Notes: a model not told the origin generated them from the sequence alone. A DNA stretch of 64,000 bases from Symbiodinium natans (GCA_905221605.1 CAJNDS010002490.1:534501-598500); one strand, 5' to 3'; counted from the first letter of the stretch, positions 1 through 9,631 are shown. Numbers and translations are program-made.

Positions 1-420
1 GAAGAACCCTGAACCCTAGACCCTAAGCCCTAAACCCTCAGTACTCCAAAACCCAGGAAATTTTGAGGAATCGAGCAGGATTCGGACCTCTTCTTCGCCC
101 AGGCCCCATCTAAAAGCTAAAAGTTCGGTGCTCCTTCTCCGTGGCTCAGGGTCCCTCAACCCTAAACCCTAAACCCTAAACCCAAAACCCTCCTCAGATT
201 CGTGGCTCGTAGACTGAAAGCCGAATCCCACGGCCATGGGCCCTGAAACACAGAAATCTTGACTTCTAAACCCTAAAACCCTAAACCCTAGACCCTAAAT
301 CCCAAACCCTAAACCCCAAACCCCAAACCCTAAACCCTACACCCTAAAGCCTAAAACACTAAACCCCTAAAACCCGAAACCCTAAGCCCCAAACCCTGAA
401 CCTACACAACCTCTGAGACC
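1..420 (-). repeat. Degenerate CCCTAAA telomere-type tracts
   Basis: Three decayed blocks of CCCTAAA (about 5-55, 157-200 and 266-410) are separated by unique sequence. Variants CCCTAGA, CCCCAAA and CCTACA are common. The decay and the unique spacers argue against a chromosome end. Confidence 0.85.
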
Positions 421-452
421 GGCGCCAACTTATGATACGGAGCACCGCCTAC

Positions 453-690
453 CTACTTGGAGGTTCATGGTACTCATTAACCAACTACAACTGTACTTAT
501 AAGGGTTTAGGGTTTAGGGTTCAGGGTCTAGAACTGTACTTGCAACTGTACTTCTAACCATGTTAGGCACTTAGGGGGCTTATGGGCTCGTTATAAGTAC
601 AGTTATAATTGGAAACAAGTAAACCCTAAACCCTAAACCCTAAACCCTAAACCCTAAACCCTAAACCCTAAACCCTAAACCTCCAAGTAG
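453..690. repeat. Family A MITE carrying two telomeric insertions
   Basis: The left end CTACTTGGAGGTTCATGG and right end CCTCCAAGTAG are inverted repeats. The arms contain the family core (CTGTACTTATAA, GTTAGGCACTTAG, TAAGTACAGTTATAATTGG). A short TTTAGGG run (about 504-530) interrupts the left arm. A perfect CCCTAAA run (about 620-680) replaces the expected CCATGAA of the right end, so the array lies just inside the terminal repeat. Confidence 0.85.
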
Positions 691-1328
691 GCGCTTGCCG
701 AGATCTGGGAGCACATGGCTATGCCAGGAGCTCCTTAAAAAAGCCCAGGGGCTGCTTGGCTCTCTAGGGCTTAGGGCTTAGGGCATAGGGTTTAGGGTTT
801 GGGGTTACGGTTTGGTGTTGAGGGCTTAGGGCCGAGGGCGTTGTGCTGATCAGCAGATCTCTATTTTCTCCGGAATGCCACGAGTGAACACATAATCCCG
901 ACACGTCACAGCCCTACCCCAACTTTCATGAACGTGATCCGCATTGTTGAGGTTTTAGGGTTTGGGGTTGAGGGTTTCAGGTTTAGGGACCTGATTTCCG
1001 AATTCCCTACTAAGCACTCGCAAGGAAGTGAAGCTACCTAGAGGATCTAGAGGTCACCGAGTAAAACTGTGCTAGGCTCTCTGCGTGCTAGCACGTGCCT
1101 TAGGGCTAGGGCTCGGGGTTTCAAGCAGTGGTTGTTCCTGGTGTGGGGCGTTGCTAAATGTATGGCAAAGCTGCACTGCAGAGCAACTGCAGCATGCACT
1201 TCAGAATGGGCAATGCAACCACCATGCAGGCATCAGCTACACGGCTACACTAAGTCAGGTGAATAGTTCCCATGCTTTGCAGAGGAGGTGTGCGCGGAGC
1301 TTACTTCACCCGGACATAAACTCATTCG
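691..1328. other. Mostly unique spacer with short TTTAGGG remnants
   Basis: Short degenerate TTTAGGG runs lie at about 765-830 and 950-990. The rest is unique. Two overlapping plus-strand frames of 65 and 86 codons (1069-1345) have no recognisable domain, and no coding bias is visible. Confidence 0.5.
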
Positions 1329-1410
1329 GGGGTTTCCGAAATTAGGGGGGGGGGGTACCTTATTGGGCCCTTTTTTGAAAGGGAATCCTACTATTAGGGG
1401 TACTAATTAG
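1329..1410. repeat. Family H MITE, truncated
   Basis: Starts GGGGGTTTCCGAAATTAGGGG, then GGTACC and GGGAATCCTACTATTAGGGG, which match the left and middle of the H copies at 12.3-12.5 kb. The right terminal repeat is missing. Confidence 0.6.
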
Positions 1411-1925
1411 TGTTCATTGTCTTGTTAATTCTTTTGGGAGGGGTGGTGTTCTGAGGCGGGTATTTAAAAAACAAAACTAAAGAAGTATATACATAGAAAA
1501 TTCATACATATGTGCTAATTGTTTGTCTGTTTTTTTGGGTGGCGGGGGAGGGGAAGCTGGGTCTTTTGAAGTTGTGGTTGCTGACGCGAAATCACTAGCC
1601 GCTATTGCTCTGAAAGCCCTACCCTACCCACCATGAAACACAATTGCCTATTTGAGAAAAGATTTACGCCCACTTACTACTCCTGCTAACGCCCCTAGGT
1701 ATCGATTTCGGACTTCGGCTGAAAGCTCCGCTGGAAAAACACCTGACGCCAAGAAGAGGGCTTCTTTTCAAAGCAAAAACTTGAAAGTCGAAAGTCCGTG
1801 GCGACGGACTAAGACTTTCGGTTCAAGAATCAAGCCCCTCGAAACCCTCGTACGGTCACATCTACCTTTGCGGAACTTTGCTGGATTTGGGGGTGTCAAG
1901 GTCTGCCTAAGGGTGTTTAGGGCCC
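1411..1925. other. Unique spacer
   Basis: No array or palindromic element is recognised. A plus-strand frame of 103 codons starting at 1652 runs into the following CCCCAAA tract and ends in a telomere-repeat translation, so it is not supported as a gene. Confidence 0.4.
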
Positions 1926-1990
1926 TAAACCCCAAACCCCAAACGCCAAACCCCAAACCCTAAACCCTAAACCCTAAGCCCTAAGCCCTG
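1914..1990 (-). repeat. CCCTAAA/CCCCAAA array with a short head-to-head start
   Basis: One or two TTTAGGG units (GTGTTTAGGG) directly abut CCCTAAACCCC, giving a small G-strand to C-strand inversion at about 1923. About eight C-strand units follow. Confidence 0.8.
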
Positions 1991-2068
1991 GCACCTTGGA
2001 ATCTAGAGGGCTTGATGGCAGAGAGGTGTCAGGGCTTCAAGAAGTCAAGTGAGGCGACTCTTAGGACC

Positions 2069-2294
2069 ATCCCAACAGAGTCCCAAGACCCCTTAACTAA
2101 AGAGTATTCCTCAAGTCTATATCAGATACATATAATGTAGGGGTTATATATATACATATATATATATATATATTAAGGGTCCCTTATGCATATAAAACTT
2201 ATACTATGGTCATAATGACCCTTACTCAGAATACGGTTTCCCTTTGTGATTCTAAGGTGTTTTGCCTGGACTAAGGGGTCTTGGGCTCTCTGGG
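2069..2294. repeat. Family D MITE with expanded interior
   Basis: Ends CCCAACAGAGTCCCAAGACC and TTGGGCTCTCTGGG match the D terminal repeat. The centre is longer than the usual roughly 110 bp because it holds an AT dinucleotide tract (about 2137-2175) and an additional internal palindrome. Confidence 0.75.
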
Positions 2295-2402
2295 TCCTTC
2301 GCTTTCTGCGCATCTGCATCTCAGTCTCTTGGCTGACATGGACCTTCTGCCCGACCAGCCTGGCTTCTCAACGCCGCGGGCGCGAGAGGCTGGGACTGTT
2401 GC

Positions 2403-2444
2403 GAGGGTTTTGGGGTTTAGGGTTTAGGGTTTCGGGCTTAGGGC
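2403..2444 (+). repeat. Short TTTAGGG array
   Basis: About six units, some degenerate, just upstream of a family A element. Confidence 0.8.
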
Positions 2445-2467
2445 TCTAAGCACCCTGATCGAGAACC

Positions 2468-2712
2468 CTACTTGGAGGCTCATGGTACTGACTAGCCCGA
2501 TTATAGCTGCACTTATCACCAAATCATAACCATGTTCGGGCACTTAAGGGGCTTGTGGGCTTTAAGTACAATTATTACTGGGCTATACCATAGGGGCATT
2601 AGTAATTAGAATAGGGTTTTGGGGGTGACTGTAGTAGTTATAACTATACAGGCACCATCAGGGAATACTTTTCGTGATTATTCCGACCTATGTTAAGTAC
2701 CAACCTCCAAGC
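2468..2712. repeat. Family A MITE with a nested P element
   Basis: Left end CTACTTGGAGGCTCATGG and right end CAACCTCCAAGC. The right arm is interrupted at about 2588-2692 by a segment sharing AATTAGAATAGGGTTTTGGG with another copy near 35.06 kb, provisionally family P. Confidence 0.7.
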
Positions 2713-2803
2713 AAACCCTAAACCTCCAGGGGGCTCCGCTCACGGTTAGTGCGACCACACCCTTCACCGTGGGCACCCCGTTTCCTTAGGGCTCCTAGGG
2801 ATC

Positions 2804-2944
2804 CTACTTGGAGGGTTTTTGGGGTCTAGGGTTTAGGGGAACTTATAACCCAATTATAAATCTACTTATAGCCTACTTAGAGGACTTAGGGGAGTTAGAA
2901 GTACTGGTATAGTTGTGGTTATAAGTACCCTGAACCTCCAAGTG
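2804..2944. repeat. Family A MITE with telomeric insertion near its left end
   Basis: CTACTTGGAGGG opens the element. A short GGGTTTAGGG run replaces the next bases of the left end. The middle and right arms are intact up to CCTGAACCTCCAAGT. Confidence 0.75.
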
Positions 2945-3110
2945 GTGCCCAAACACGCCCACCTCTGGTTTAGGCTCAGAGTTCAGGGTTTAGCCTGAAT
3001 CGTCGCCCAACACCCAGGAACATCTGGCCTCCTCTAAATTCTGGTCTGAAGTCCAAATATCACGCATGTGGCGCCTGATCCAACAACACTCTGAACCTGG
3101 AACCTTGAGA

Positions 3111-3196
3111 TGTTCCCCGTTATACTAAGAGTCCTTAGTAGGGGCTGTAATAAGGGGTACTATAATCCCCATTAAGGTCTGTGACAACTCTGAACC
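3111..3196. repeat. Family C MITE, partial
   Basis: GATGTTCCCCGTTATACTAA and the central GGGGTACTATAATCCC match family C. The right terminal repeat is lost after AAGGTCTGTGACA. Confidence 0.65.
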
Positions 3197-3295
3197 TGGA
3201 ACCCGCCAAAATCGTGTCAACGAAGAAGCCGCACCACGCTCCCGACAGGAGAATGGGAAGACCCAACATACCCTGAATCCGTAAATCCCTAAATC

Positions 3296-3446
3296 TTAGG
3301 GTAGTTACATGGTTTCTTAGTACGGGGCTTTAAAAGGGGATCCCTCATATACCCCTTATATTACCCAAAAAAATCCAAGTGCCCATACTTCAGAACTCTA
3401 TACAGAAGGCAAAGGGCCGGTTTTAGGGCCCATGTAACTACCTGTA
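3296..3446. repeat. Family F MITE
   Basis: TTAGGGTAGTTACATGG and CCCATGTAACTACCTG are inverted ends. Internal CTTCAGAACTC and ATACCCCTTATA match the better-preserved copy at 42.9 kb. Confidence 0.8.
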
Positions 3447-3459
3447 GACCTTTTATAGG

Positions 3460-3512
3460 GTTTAGGGTTTAGGGTTTGGGGTTTAGGGTTTAGGGTTTAC
3501 GGCCTAAGCCTT
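3460..3512 (+). repeat. TTTAGGG array
   Basis: About seven units, with one TTTGGGG variant. Confidence 0.9.
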
Positions 3513-3599
3513 CTAAGCCCCTACGCTCTAAGCCCAGAACTAAGCCCCTGAACCCTAGCTGCCCTAAGCCTTCCCAGAACCCGCCTCCCACACGATTCT

Positions 3600-3790
3600 C
3601 TACCCTAAGCCCTAAACCCTAAACCCTAACCCTAAACCCTAAACCCTAAACCCTAAACCCTAAACCCTAAACCCTAAACCCTAAACCCTAAACCCTAAAC
3701 CCTGAACCCTAAACCCTAAACCCTAAACCCTAAACCCTAAACCCTAAACCCTAAACCCTAAACCCTAAACCCTAAACCAAAACCCGAAAC
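3600..3790 (-). repeat. Long CCCTAAA array
   Basis: About 25 nearly perfect heptamers, with a single CCCTAACCCTAAA slip and one CCCTGAA variant. This is one of the better-preserved arrays in the window. Confidence 0.95.
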
Positions 3791-3841
3791 CCTTACTCAG
3801 GCTCCCTTTCAACTAAGGCACTATAGGTTTTCTATTCAGGG

Positions 3842-3964
3842 TAACCAGAGAGGCCAATACCCCTTAACTAAGGAACATACCTTAAACGCCTTAAATTCTC
3901 TAAAGGGTTCCTTAAGATGATTCAAGGAATGCTCCTTTAAGAAGGGGGTATTGGACTCTTTGGG
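3842..3964. repeat. Family D MITE
   Basis: AACCAGAGAGGCCAATACCCC and GGGGGTATTGGACTCTTTGGG are near-perfect inverted ends, with internal CTTAACTAAGG and ATGATTCAAGG arms typical of D. Confidence 0.85.
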
Positions 3965-4102
3965 TGGTTCCTGCGGTCTATGATCTCGACTTCACCGGAC
4001 GGCGCAGTCAAGGGAGCCAAGCGGCTCTTAATCCCAGGCCGTGCGAAACTTCCATGTGCCTGCAGCCGGGAGCGAGAGGGGGGGTGTCCTCATGGGTTCC
4101 CA

Positions 4103-4206
4103 TCTTGGGATGTTCCCCCTTATACAAACAGTCCTTAAGAGGGACTATCGTACCTCCTGTTATACTCCCTGAGAAGGACTGCGAGTATATGGGGGAACAG
4201 CCCAAG
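4103..4206. repeat. Family C MITE, full length
   Basis: CTTGGGATGTTCCCCCTTATA pairs with TATGGGGGAACAGCCCAAG. The inner arms (CAGTCCTTAAGAGGGA and CTCCCTGAGAAGGACTG) are also complementary, so the whole unit of about 104 bp folds on itself. It creates open frames on both strands that are not genes. Confidence 0.85.
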
Positions 4207-4265
4207 TTCCATGGATCATATCCAGGGGCTAGAAGAAACGGGAAAAAGGGGAGGACGTTTCAGGA

Positions 4266-4430
4266 CTAGGTCACCCTAAACCCCAAACCCTAAACCCTGA
4301 ACTCTGAACCCTACACCCTAGACTCTAAACCCTAAACCAAAAACCCTAAACCCTGAACTTAGAGGCAGAATGCTTCAAACCCTAAACCCTAAACCCTAAA
4401 CCCTAAACCCTAAAACCCGAAACCTAGAGT
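4266..4430 (-). repeat. CCCTAAA arrays, partly decayed
   Basis: Two blocks (about 4270-4350 decayed and 4377-4430 near-perfect) are separated by a short unique spacer. Confidence 0.85.
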
Positions 4431-4494
4431 CGGGCTTCGGGCAAGGTTTGGGGTTCGGGGTCTTCAGGTGCCTTGCCCCAAAGTTTCAAGGCGA

Positions 4495-4618
4495 GCGGGT
4501 TTCGGGTTTCGGGTTTCGGGTTTAGGGTTTAGGGTTTAGGGTTTAGGGTTTAGGGTTTAGGGTTCAGGGTTTAGGGTTCAGGGTTTAGGGTTTAGGGTTT
4601 AGGGTTTAGGGTTTGGGG
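4495..4618 (+). repeat. TTTAGGG array with TTTCGGG units
   Basis: The array opens with four TTTCGGG variants and then runs as TTTAGGG/TTCAGGG. Grouping of identical variants suggests local duplication of units. Confidence 0.9.
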
Positions 4619-4699
4619 ATAGGCTTCCTCGCGCCTGTCTGCATCGCGGGATGCGCCGTGATGTTGTACGTCAGGCATCCTCTGCATGACAGCGGTGAA

Positions 4700-5032
4700 C
4701 CCACTTGGAGGTTCATGGGTACTTATAAGCACAGCCAGTTTGGGGTTTAGGGTTTGGGGTTTGGGGTTTAATTAGGTGTGAAGGTTTAGGGTTTTGGGCT
4801 TGGGGTTTGGGGCTTAGGCTTTATTTGTATAGGCTATAACCCTAAGGGGCCATGTACCTAAATGGGGAGTACTTGGGCCCTAAAGTACCTCCTATAGTCG
4901 CCTATAGTAGGGACTTTTTTTTGGCCCAAGTACATAATCATGAGGTATATGGACCCTTAGGGCACAGCTTGTAAGTCTACTTAGAACCTGCTTAGGGGCT
5001 TAGAGGGCTTATAAGTAGAGTTATAGTTAGGT
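4700..5032. repeat. Family A MITE with telomeric and family G insertions
   Basis: The left end CCACTTGGAGGTTCATGG is followed by TTTGGGG/TTTAGGG units (about 4738-4815), then a nested G element, then the A middle (GCTTAGGGGCTTAGAGG, TAAGTAGAGTTATAGTTAGG). The right end is replaced by the next CCCTAAA array. Confidence 0.7.
4840..4962. repeat. Family G MITE nested in family A
   Basis: CCTAAGGGGCCATGTACC and GGTATATGGACCCTTAGGG are inverted ends. GTACTTGGGCCC and GGCCCAAGTAC are matching inner arms. It is the same family as the perfect copy at 32.6 kb. Confidence 0.8.
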
Positions 5033-5165
5033 AAACCCTAAACCCTAAACCCTAAACCCTAAACCCTAAACCCTAAACCCTAAACCCTGAAACCTAAACC
5101 CTACACCCTAAACACTAAACCCTAAACCCTAAACCCTAAAACCTAAACCCTAAACCTTAACCCTA
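5033..5165 (-). repeat. CCCTAAA array abutting the family A arm
   Basis: About 18 units, decaying towards the right. The array starts directly after GTTATAGTTAGG of the family A right arm, with no sign of the usual CCATGAACCTCCAAGTA end. Confidence 0.9.
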
Positions 5166-5566
5166 TCTCAACACAACGTGCAAAACCTGAACTAGGGTCT
5201 GTGGCTGCAGGCTGCGGCAAGATGAATCTCCACCCGGCTCCAGGGGCTGTTTGAGAGTTTGCTGTGGATTACCTTGGGGTAGCGGCGAAATGCGGCGTCT
5301 CTGACCGATCAACCCCTAAACCCTAAACCCTAAACCCTAAACCCCGTCAACGGTGTCAGGATGCCATTTGGTCTTTAGACCCCTCAATCCCATGCCCCTG
5401 AACCCCCTAGCCCCAGTTGCCTTGTTCGCGGCCAAGGTCGCGAATCCGAGTGATGTACCTCTTTGGGAGGGGTTTAGGGCTTAGGGTTTAGGGTTTCGGA
5501 TTCAGGATTTTGGGTTTAGGGTTTAGCCCGAGGCACATGAACATCTGTAACATCATGGGCAAGACA
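5166..5566. other. Spacer with small arrays
   Basis: CCCTAAA units at about 5309-5345 and degenerate TTTAGGG units at about 5470-5525 interrupt otherwise unique GC-rich sequence. No gene seen. Confidence 0.6.
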
Positions 5567-5668
5567 TTGGGATGTTCCCCCTTATACTTACAGTCCTTTA
5601 TAAGGATTATAAATAGGGGGTACTATAATCCCTATTGCGGACTGTTAGTATCAGGGGGAACATCCCAA
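5567..5668. repeat. Family C MITE, full length
   Basis: TTGGGATGTTCCCCCTTATA pairs with AGGGGGAACATCCCAAG, and inner arms include TACTATAATCCC. The element folds over its full length of about 102 bp. Confidence 0.9.
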
Positions 5669-6018
5669 GCAAGACAGCCCGCGTTTCTGATTTTCAGGAA
5701 GCAGTCATCGAAGACAACGGCAGCAAGACTTGCTTCGCAGTGCCCCGCTCGGCCCAAGTGTTGCCTCCATTTTTTGCTGCCCCGGTAGGGGGTCTCCGAT
5801 AGTCGGGTACATGTCTTGAGCATTTGCGATTGTACGTAGTTTTTTTGGGTAGATTAGGCCCGCAGAATCACGAGTCCGAGTATGTCCAGGAAAATCCTAA
5901 GCTGCGCACTGGAGGTTCTGCTCAACCCAGATTTCGTCGGCATCCGCAAGCTCCTGTCACGATGATCTGGGCCGGACACGCGCATGACTCGCAGGTTCCG
6001 GGGCAAGAACTGCAGAAG
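5669..6018. other. Unique spacer
   Basis: Overlapping short frames of 60-90 codons occur on both strands and none has a recognisable domain. No repeat family is recognised. Confidence 0.4.
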
Positions 6019-6066
6019 GGTTTAGTTTAGGGTTTAGGGTTTAGGGCTTAGGGGTTAGGGTTTAGG
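6019..6066 (+). repeat. Short TTTAGGG array
   Basis: About six units, including TTAGGGG and TTTAGGC variants. Confidence 0.85.
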
Positions 6067-6077
6067 CTTTCAAGCTC

Positions 6078-6286
6078 TCCTGTGAGAGGCCCGCTACCCC
6101 TTACTAGAGGAATAGACCTTAAATTCTACAGGGATCCTCATTATGATTTGAGGCATATCTTGGCATGTTCCCCCCTTATACTAACAGTCCCGAATAGGGA
6201 TTATAGCACCCCCTATTATGATCCATATAAGGGGGAACATCCCAAGGAATAATCCTCAATTAAGGCGCATATTGGGCTCGTTTCAG
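6078..6286. repeat. Family D MITE interrupted by family C
   Basis: GAGAGGCCCGCTACCCC opens the element and GCATATTGGGCTCG closes it. The D arms (GATTTGAGGCATAT and ATCCTCAATTAAGG) are separated by a complete C element. Confidence 0.8.
6159..6246. repeat. Family C MITE nested in family D
   Basis: CTTGGCATGTTCCCCCCTTA pairs with AAGGGGGAACATCCCAAG. It lies inside the right arm of the flanking D element, so C transposed after this D copy was in place. Confidence 0.85.
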
Positions 6287-6439
6287 TCTTCCATCAAGAT
6301 GATCATGATACCGACGGCGTGACCTGCACCCTCAATCCTGCCCAAGGCCAATCAGGATGGGATAAGCCCCATAAGCAACACCTAACACAACCTGTGTAGT
6401 GTTAAAGGGATCTATCTATCTAATTCCTTGGATACATAT

Positions 6440-6595
6440 CCCTTGTTCAAACAATATCTATACATATATATATATATGTAGATAAATCAATATAAATAGA
6501 AATAAATAAATATATATATATATATATATATTTATTTATTTATATATAAATATAAATAAATATAAATAAATAAATAAATATATATATATATTATG
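6440..6595. repeat. AT-rich microsatellite
   Basis: Alternating TA dinucleotides and TAAA tetranucleotides with no other structure. Confidence 0.9.
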
Positions 6596-6614
6596 TATGC
6601 AGGGCTACTCTAGT

Positions 6615-6697
6615 AGGGTACACTGGTAACCTTCACCCTACATACTTCAGGGTATACTGGTCACCTTAGCCCTACACACTTCAGGGTATACTGGCAA
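6615..6697 (+). repeat. Three-copy tandem repeat of about 34 bp
   Basis: GGGTAYACTGG recurs at about 6617, 6649 and 6683, each followed by ACCTTNNCCCTACA, giving two full units and a partial one. The third copy runs into degenerate CCCTAAA sequence. Confidence 0.75.
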
Positions 6698-6975
6698 CCC
6701 TGAACCCTAAATCCTACACCCTAAGCCCTTTAACCCTAAACCCTAAACCCTAAACCATAACTCTAAACTCTGTAACCCCTACATGCTTCCTGTGAAGCCG
6801 GCAATGGATCGAGACCACTCTTGGCAAAGAGCCGGTGGCCAGGGGAGTCTGCGCTGGCCTCGGGCTTGCAACTTCCATTCGAGGGAGGGTGGAGGGTTTA
6901 GGGTTTAGGGCTTAGGGTTTAGGGTTTAGGGCTTAGGGTTTAGGATGTAGAGTTTAGGGCCTAGGGTTCAGGTTT
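6697..6975. repeat. CCCTAAA tract, unique spacer, then TTTAGGG array
   Basis: C-strand units at about 6700-6770 and G-strand units at about 6894-6975 flank about 120 bp of unique sequence, so the two tracts point away from each other. Confidence 0.8.
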
Positions 6976-7336
6976 CAGCAGGACGTCCTCAAAGCAGCTT
7001 TTTTCGATAAGTGGGGGGGGGGGGGTGGGCAGAGGTCCAGGAAGTATGACTTCTGCTGGTCTCCAGTCGTCCCTGATGTTCCAACCCTGAGCCCTAAACT
7101 CCCTAAGATTCACAGCATTTAGAGTTTAGGGTTTCGCGTTAGGGTTTACGGCTCCACGTGGTGAGGGCGGGCGACTAAACACTGTAGACTGCTCAGATAA
7201 TGCAAGGCGGTCTTGCAAAGATAATTTTAAGCCACCTATAACCTCTGGCCTTCAAACCCCCTAGCCCAAAATCCTAAACCTCAACCCAGAATGCCCCTAA
7301 CCCCAACACATCCCAAAAACCCTCAACACCTATGAT
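6976..7336. other. Spacer with a poly-G run
   Basis: A GTGGGGGGGGGGGGTGGG run lies at about 7011-7028. The remainder is unique with isolated telomere-like heptamers. No gene recognised. Confidence 0.5.
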
Positions 7337-7955
7337 CTAAGGGTGGTTACATGGTTCCGTAGTGCGGGCCCTTAACACGGGACCCCTTACATAGCCCTTG
7401 TATACTCTATAAAGCCCAAGGACCCTTACTTCAAAACCCTTTACAGATTTTAAAGACGCGACCTTCAGGTCGGGGCCGCATAAACTCGTGGCAATCCTGC
7501 GGTGCACCTCCTCTTGGTAGGTTTCCTGGAGGGAGTCCAGGACTCTACACTCCTTTTTTGGGGGCTAGTCAGGTGGTGGCTTCGCCCGTGGGTGTCAACC
7601 CATTCCTCGCTGTTTTTGGGGTTCCACACCATGTCAAGCAAGTAGGCAATGGTTGCGGACCTCTGACAAGCTGCCACCTACTCCCAGCGTCTTCCAGCCT
7701 CTGTAAAGTGACCCCCCCACGTGCGCTCTAGGAGGTCCTCCTTGCCACCTTTTTCTGAGCTGAAACCAGGCCTCCATTTGTTGAACCAGCATCGTGCGTC
7801 CTGGGTCCTGGTATTTATCGCCTACGGAGGCTAGGGCGACCTCCAGGTTACCCATTTTCTGCCGTCCACATTGCTCTGCCAGGGCACACCGCAACTTCTG
7901 GCGTCTGGTGGGTGGTCAGAGAACATATCAAGGGCCCATGAAACTACCCTTAGAT
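7337..7955. repeat. Family F MITE split by a 460-bp coding-like segment
   Basis: The left three quarters of an F element (CTAAGGGTGGTTACATGG through CTTCAAAACCCTTTACAG) lie at 7337-7452. The missing right end (CATATCAAGGGCCCATGAAACTACCC) lies at about 7915-7955. The two parts fit together to one F element when compared with the intact copy at 42.9 kb. Confidence 0.65.
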
Positions 7956-8313
7956 GTGAACACTGACCCTGAACTAGAATTTGCGCAAGCAAACCCATAG
8001 AATGAATATGATCTGGGCGTACGACCGAAACTACCTTCCAGGGTTTTAGTTTTTGTTGGTTGGGGTGGCTCCTGAAGGAATCCCAGTAAACCGCGAGCAA
8101 CTGACTACTGGGCTCCCACACAGGGAGTGCCTCAGACAGCTTCGAAAAGAGCGGAGGCGACACGCCGTACCTCGCAGATGCCCAGAGAGCCAAGGCCGTA
8201 GCTGTCAGAACCCTCAGTGGTAGGGAGCCCAAACCTCGTTTCAACCTTGCAGACCCCAAAGGTTCATATACCTGAATAGGGGTTGTAGTAAAGCCCTTTG
8301 TGATTGAAGCCAT
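7465..8313 (-). CDS. Possible three-exon gene remnant, function unknown
   Basis: The function is not recognised. On the minus strand, three open segments can be joined in phase: exon 1 at 8313-8035 (93 codons from an ATG), exon 2 at 7897-7721 (59 codons) and exon 3 at 7662-7465 (65 codons plus stop). The implied introns (8034-7898 and 7720-7663) start with GT and end with AG, and both are phase 0. Exon 1 contains a helical stretch, LTATALALWASARYGVSPPL (about residues 35-54). It loosely recalls the repeated leucine/tryptophan helices of octotricopeptide or FAST-kinase-like RNA-binding proteins, but a single repeat is not enough to assign it. Intron 1 contains the right end of a family F MITE. 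The second intron is very short and the first residues of exon 1 may be repeat-derived. It could equally be a decayed gene fragment or chance. Confidence 0.3.
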
Positions 8314-8369
8314 ATTCCTTGATTGAGGTGGGTATGGGGTATATGGCCCACAATTTTAGGGTTCTTTTG

Positions 8370-8595
8370 GTCCCGAAGGAGAGAGCACCGCTGAGTATCC
8401 TGTATACCGTATACCCCTTAGATAAGGAATATTGCTTGGGGTTTAGAGTTTGATTGGGGTTTAGGGTTTAGGGTTTAGGGTTTGGGTTTAGGGTTTAGGC
8501 TGTAGGGTTGAGGGTTAGGGTTTGGAGTGTAGGGTTTAGCTATACAAATTGGGGTATATTCCTGAATTAATCGGGGTATAGATGGCTCTCTGGGA
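8370..8595. repeat. Family D MITE with central telomeric insertion
   Basis: TATACCCCTTAGATAAGGAA and GAATTAATCGGGGTATAG are the two arms, closed by GGCTCTCTGGG. A TTTAGGG array (about 8438-8540) separates them close to the centre of symmetry. Confidence 0.75.
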
Positions 8596-8644
8596 AAGAA
8601 TCCACCCCAAGTGCGCCCTGACTAAAAACGAGTCCCGGACTTCT

Positions 8645-8768
8645 TCACCCTAAACCTAAACCCTAAACCCTAAACCCCAAACCCGAAACCCCAAACCCGA
8701 AACCCGAAACCCGAAACCCCAAACCCCAAACCCCAAACCCTAAACCCTAAACCCTAAACACCAACACC
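8645..8768 (-). repeat. Mixed CCCTAAA/CCCCAAA/CCCGAAA array
   Basis: Blocks of like variants follow each other: CCCTAAA, then CCCGAAA, then CCCCAAA, then CCCTAAA. This is a sign of local unit duplication rather than random mutation. Confidence 0.9.
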
Positions 8769-8894
8769 ACCCCCCCATCCCCCCATCCCCCCCTGCGTCC
8801 CAGTCTCAGCTTCCCACGTCTGAATCTTCAGCCAAACCGTGCCGTGCCAGGCTACCGGCCGGGCCATGAAGCGCGTGCCGGCCCGCAGGAGGCC

Positions 8895-9050
8895 TAATCT
8901 AAGGTTTAGGGTTTGGGGTTTGGGGTTTGGGGTTTTGGGTTTTGGGTTTGGGGTTTGGGGTTTGGGGTTTGGGGTTTGGGGTTTGGGGTTTGGGGTTTAG
9001 GGTTTAGGGTTTAGGGTTTAGGGTTTAGGCTTTGGGGGTTAGGGTTTAGG
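8895..9050 (+). repeat. TTTGGGG to TTTAGGG array
   Basis: About twelve TTTGGGG units (some TTTTGGG) change into TTTAGGG units at about 8997. Confidence 0.95.
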
Positions 9051-9051
9051 G

Positions 9052-9208
9052 TTCCGAGCATGGGCCCTTACTTTTGGGTCCCCGTGTTTTTCTTAACCCT
9101 TATACTATACAGAATAAGTGATCCCTAAACTTATATACACTATACATAAAAAGGGAACCCTTTTCATATACAAGGGTAAGGGACCATGCTAAGGGCCCAT
9201 GGTTCCAA
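9052..9208. repeat. Family R MITE, long copy
   Basis: GGTTCCGAGCATGGGCCCTTA and TAAGGGCCCATGGTTCC are inverted ends, and the interior is palindromic (ATACACTATACAT region). The preceding TTTAGGG array ends exactly at GGGTTCC. Confidence 0.8.
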
Positions 9209-9525
9209 CCTTGGCCTTCGGATGCAGAAGGAGGCGAGGCTGAGCCAAGGGTTTAGGGCCCAGGGCTGAGGCTTTGGGGATTTAGGGCTTGGGGGTTTGG
9301 GTTCCATAGGCTCTAGGAGTTTAGAAGGGCTTCAAGGGGTTCGGGAGGGGAGCGTAAACCCTAAACCCTAAACCCTCAAGCCCCTGCAACTCGACAGTAT
9401 TCTCACAAAACGAAACTTTCCTCGAAACTTTCCCCGGACCTGAGCCCTCAATAATTTCACTACTCCTCGAAACTGTCCCCGAACCTAAGCCCTTAGAAAA
9501 CTCAAAAAACCCTCAAACCCTAAAG
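9209..9525. other. Spacer with a short CCCTAAA run
   Basis: A three-unit CCCTAAA run lies at 9354-9378, and two diverged copies of TCGAAACTNTCCCCGRACCT lie at about 9424 and 9467. Otherwise nothing is recognised. Confidence 0.5.
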
Positions 9526-9612
9526 CTTGGATGTGCGTCCGCATCCAAACAGTCCTTAATAACAAGTAGGGGTAATCATGAGGGGGTACTATCATCCCTA
9601 ATCAGGCCTGTC
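9526..9612. repeat. Family C relic
   Basis: AACAGTCCTTAATAACAAG and GGGGGTACTATCATCCCTAA match the C interior. The terminal repeats are eroded. Confidence 0.5.
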
Positions 9613-9628
9613 GTTTATCTATTATTTA

Positions 9629-9631
9629 TTT

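Noticed and set aside
1-420. Possible chromosome end at the window start
   Set aside because: The CCCTAAA units are decayed, broken by unique sequence, and no cleaner than dozens of internal arrays.
4008-4269. Opposing frames over 4103-4206
   Set aside because: They are mirror translations of a palindromic C element.
6615-6697. Regularly spaced repeats considered as a CRISPR array
   Set aside because: The repeats are direct tandem units of about 34 bp with no unique spacers, and the context is eukaryotic.
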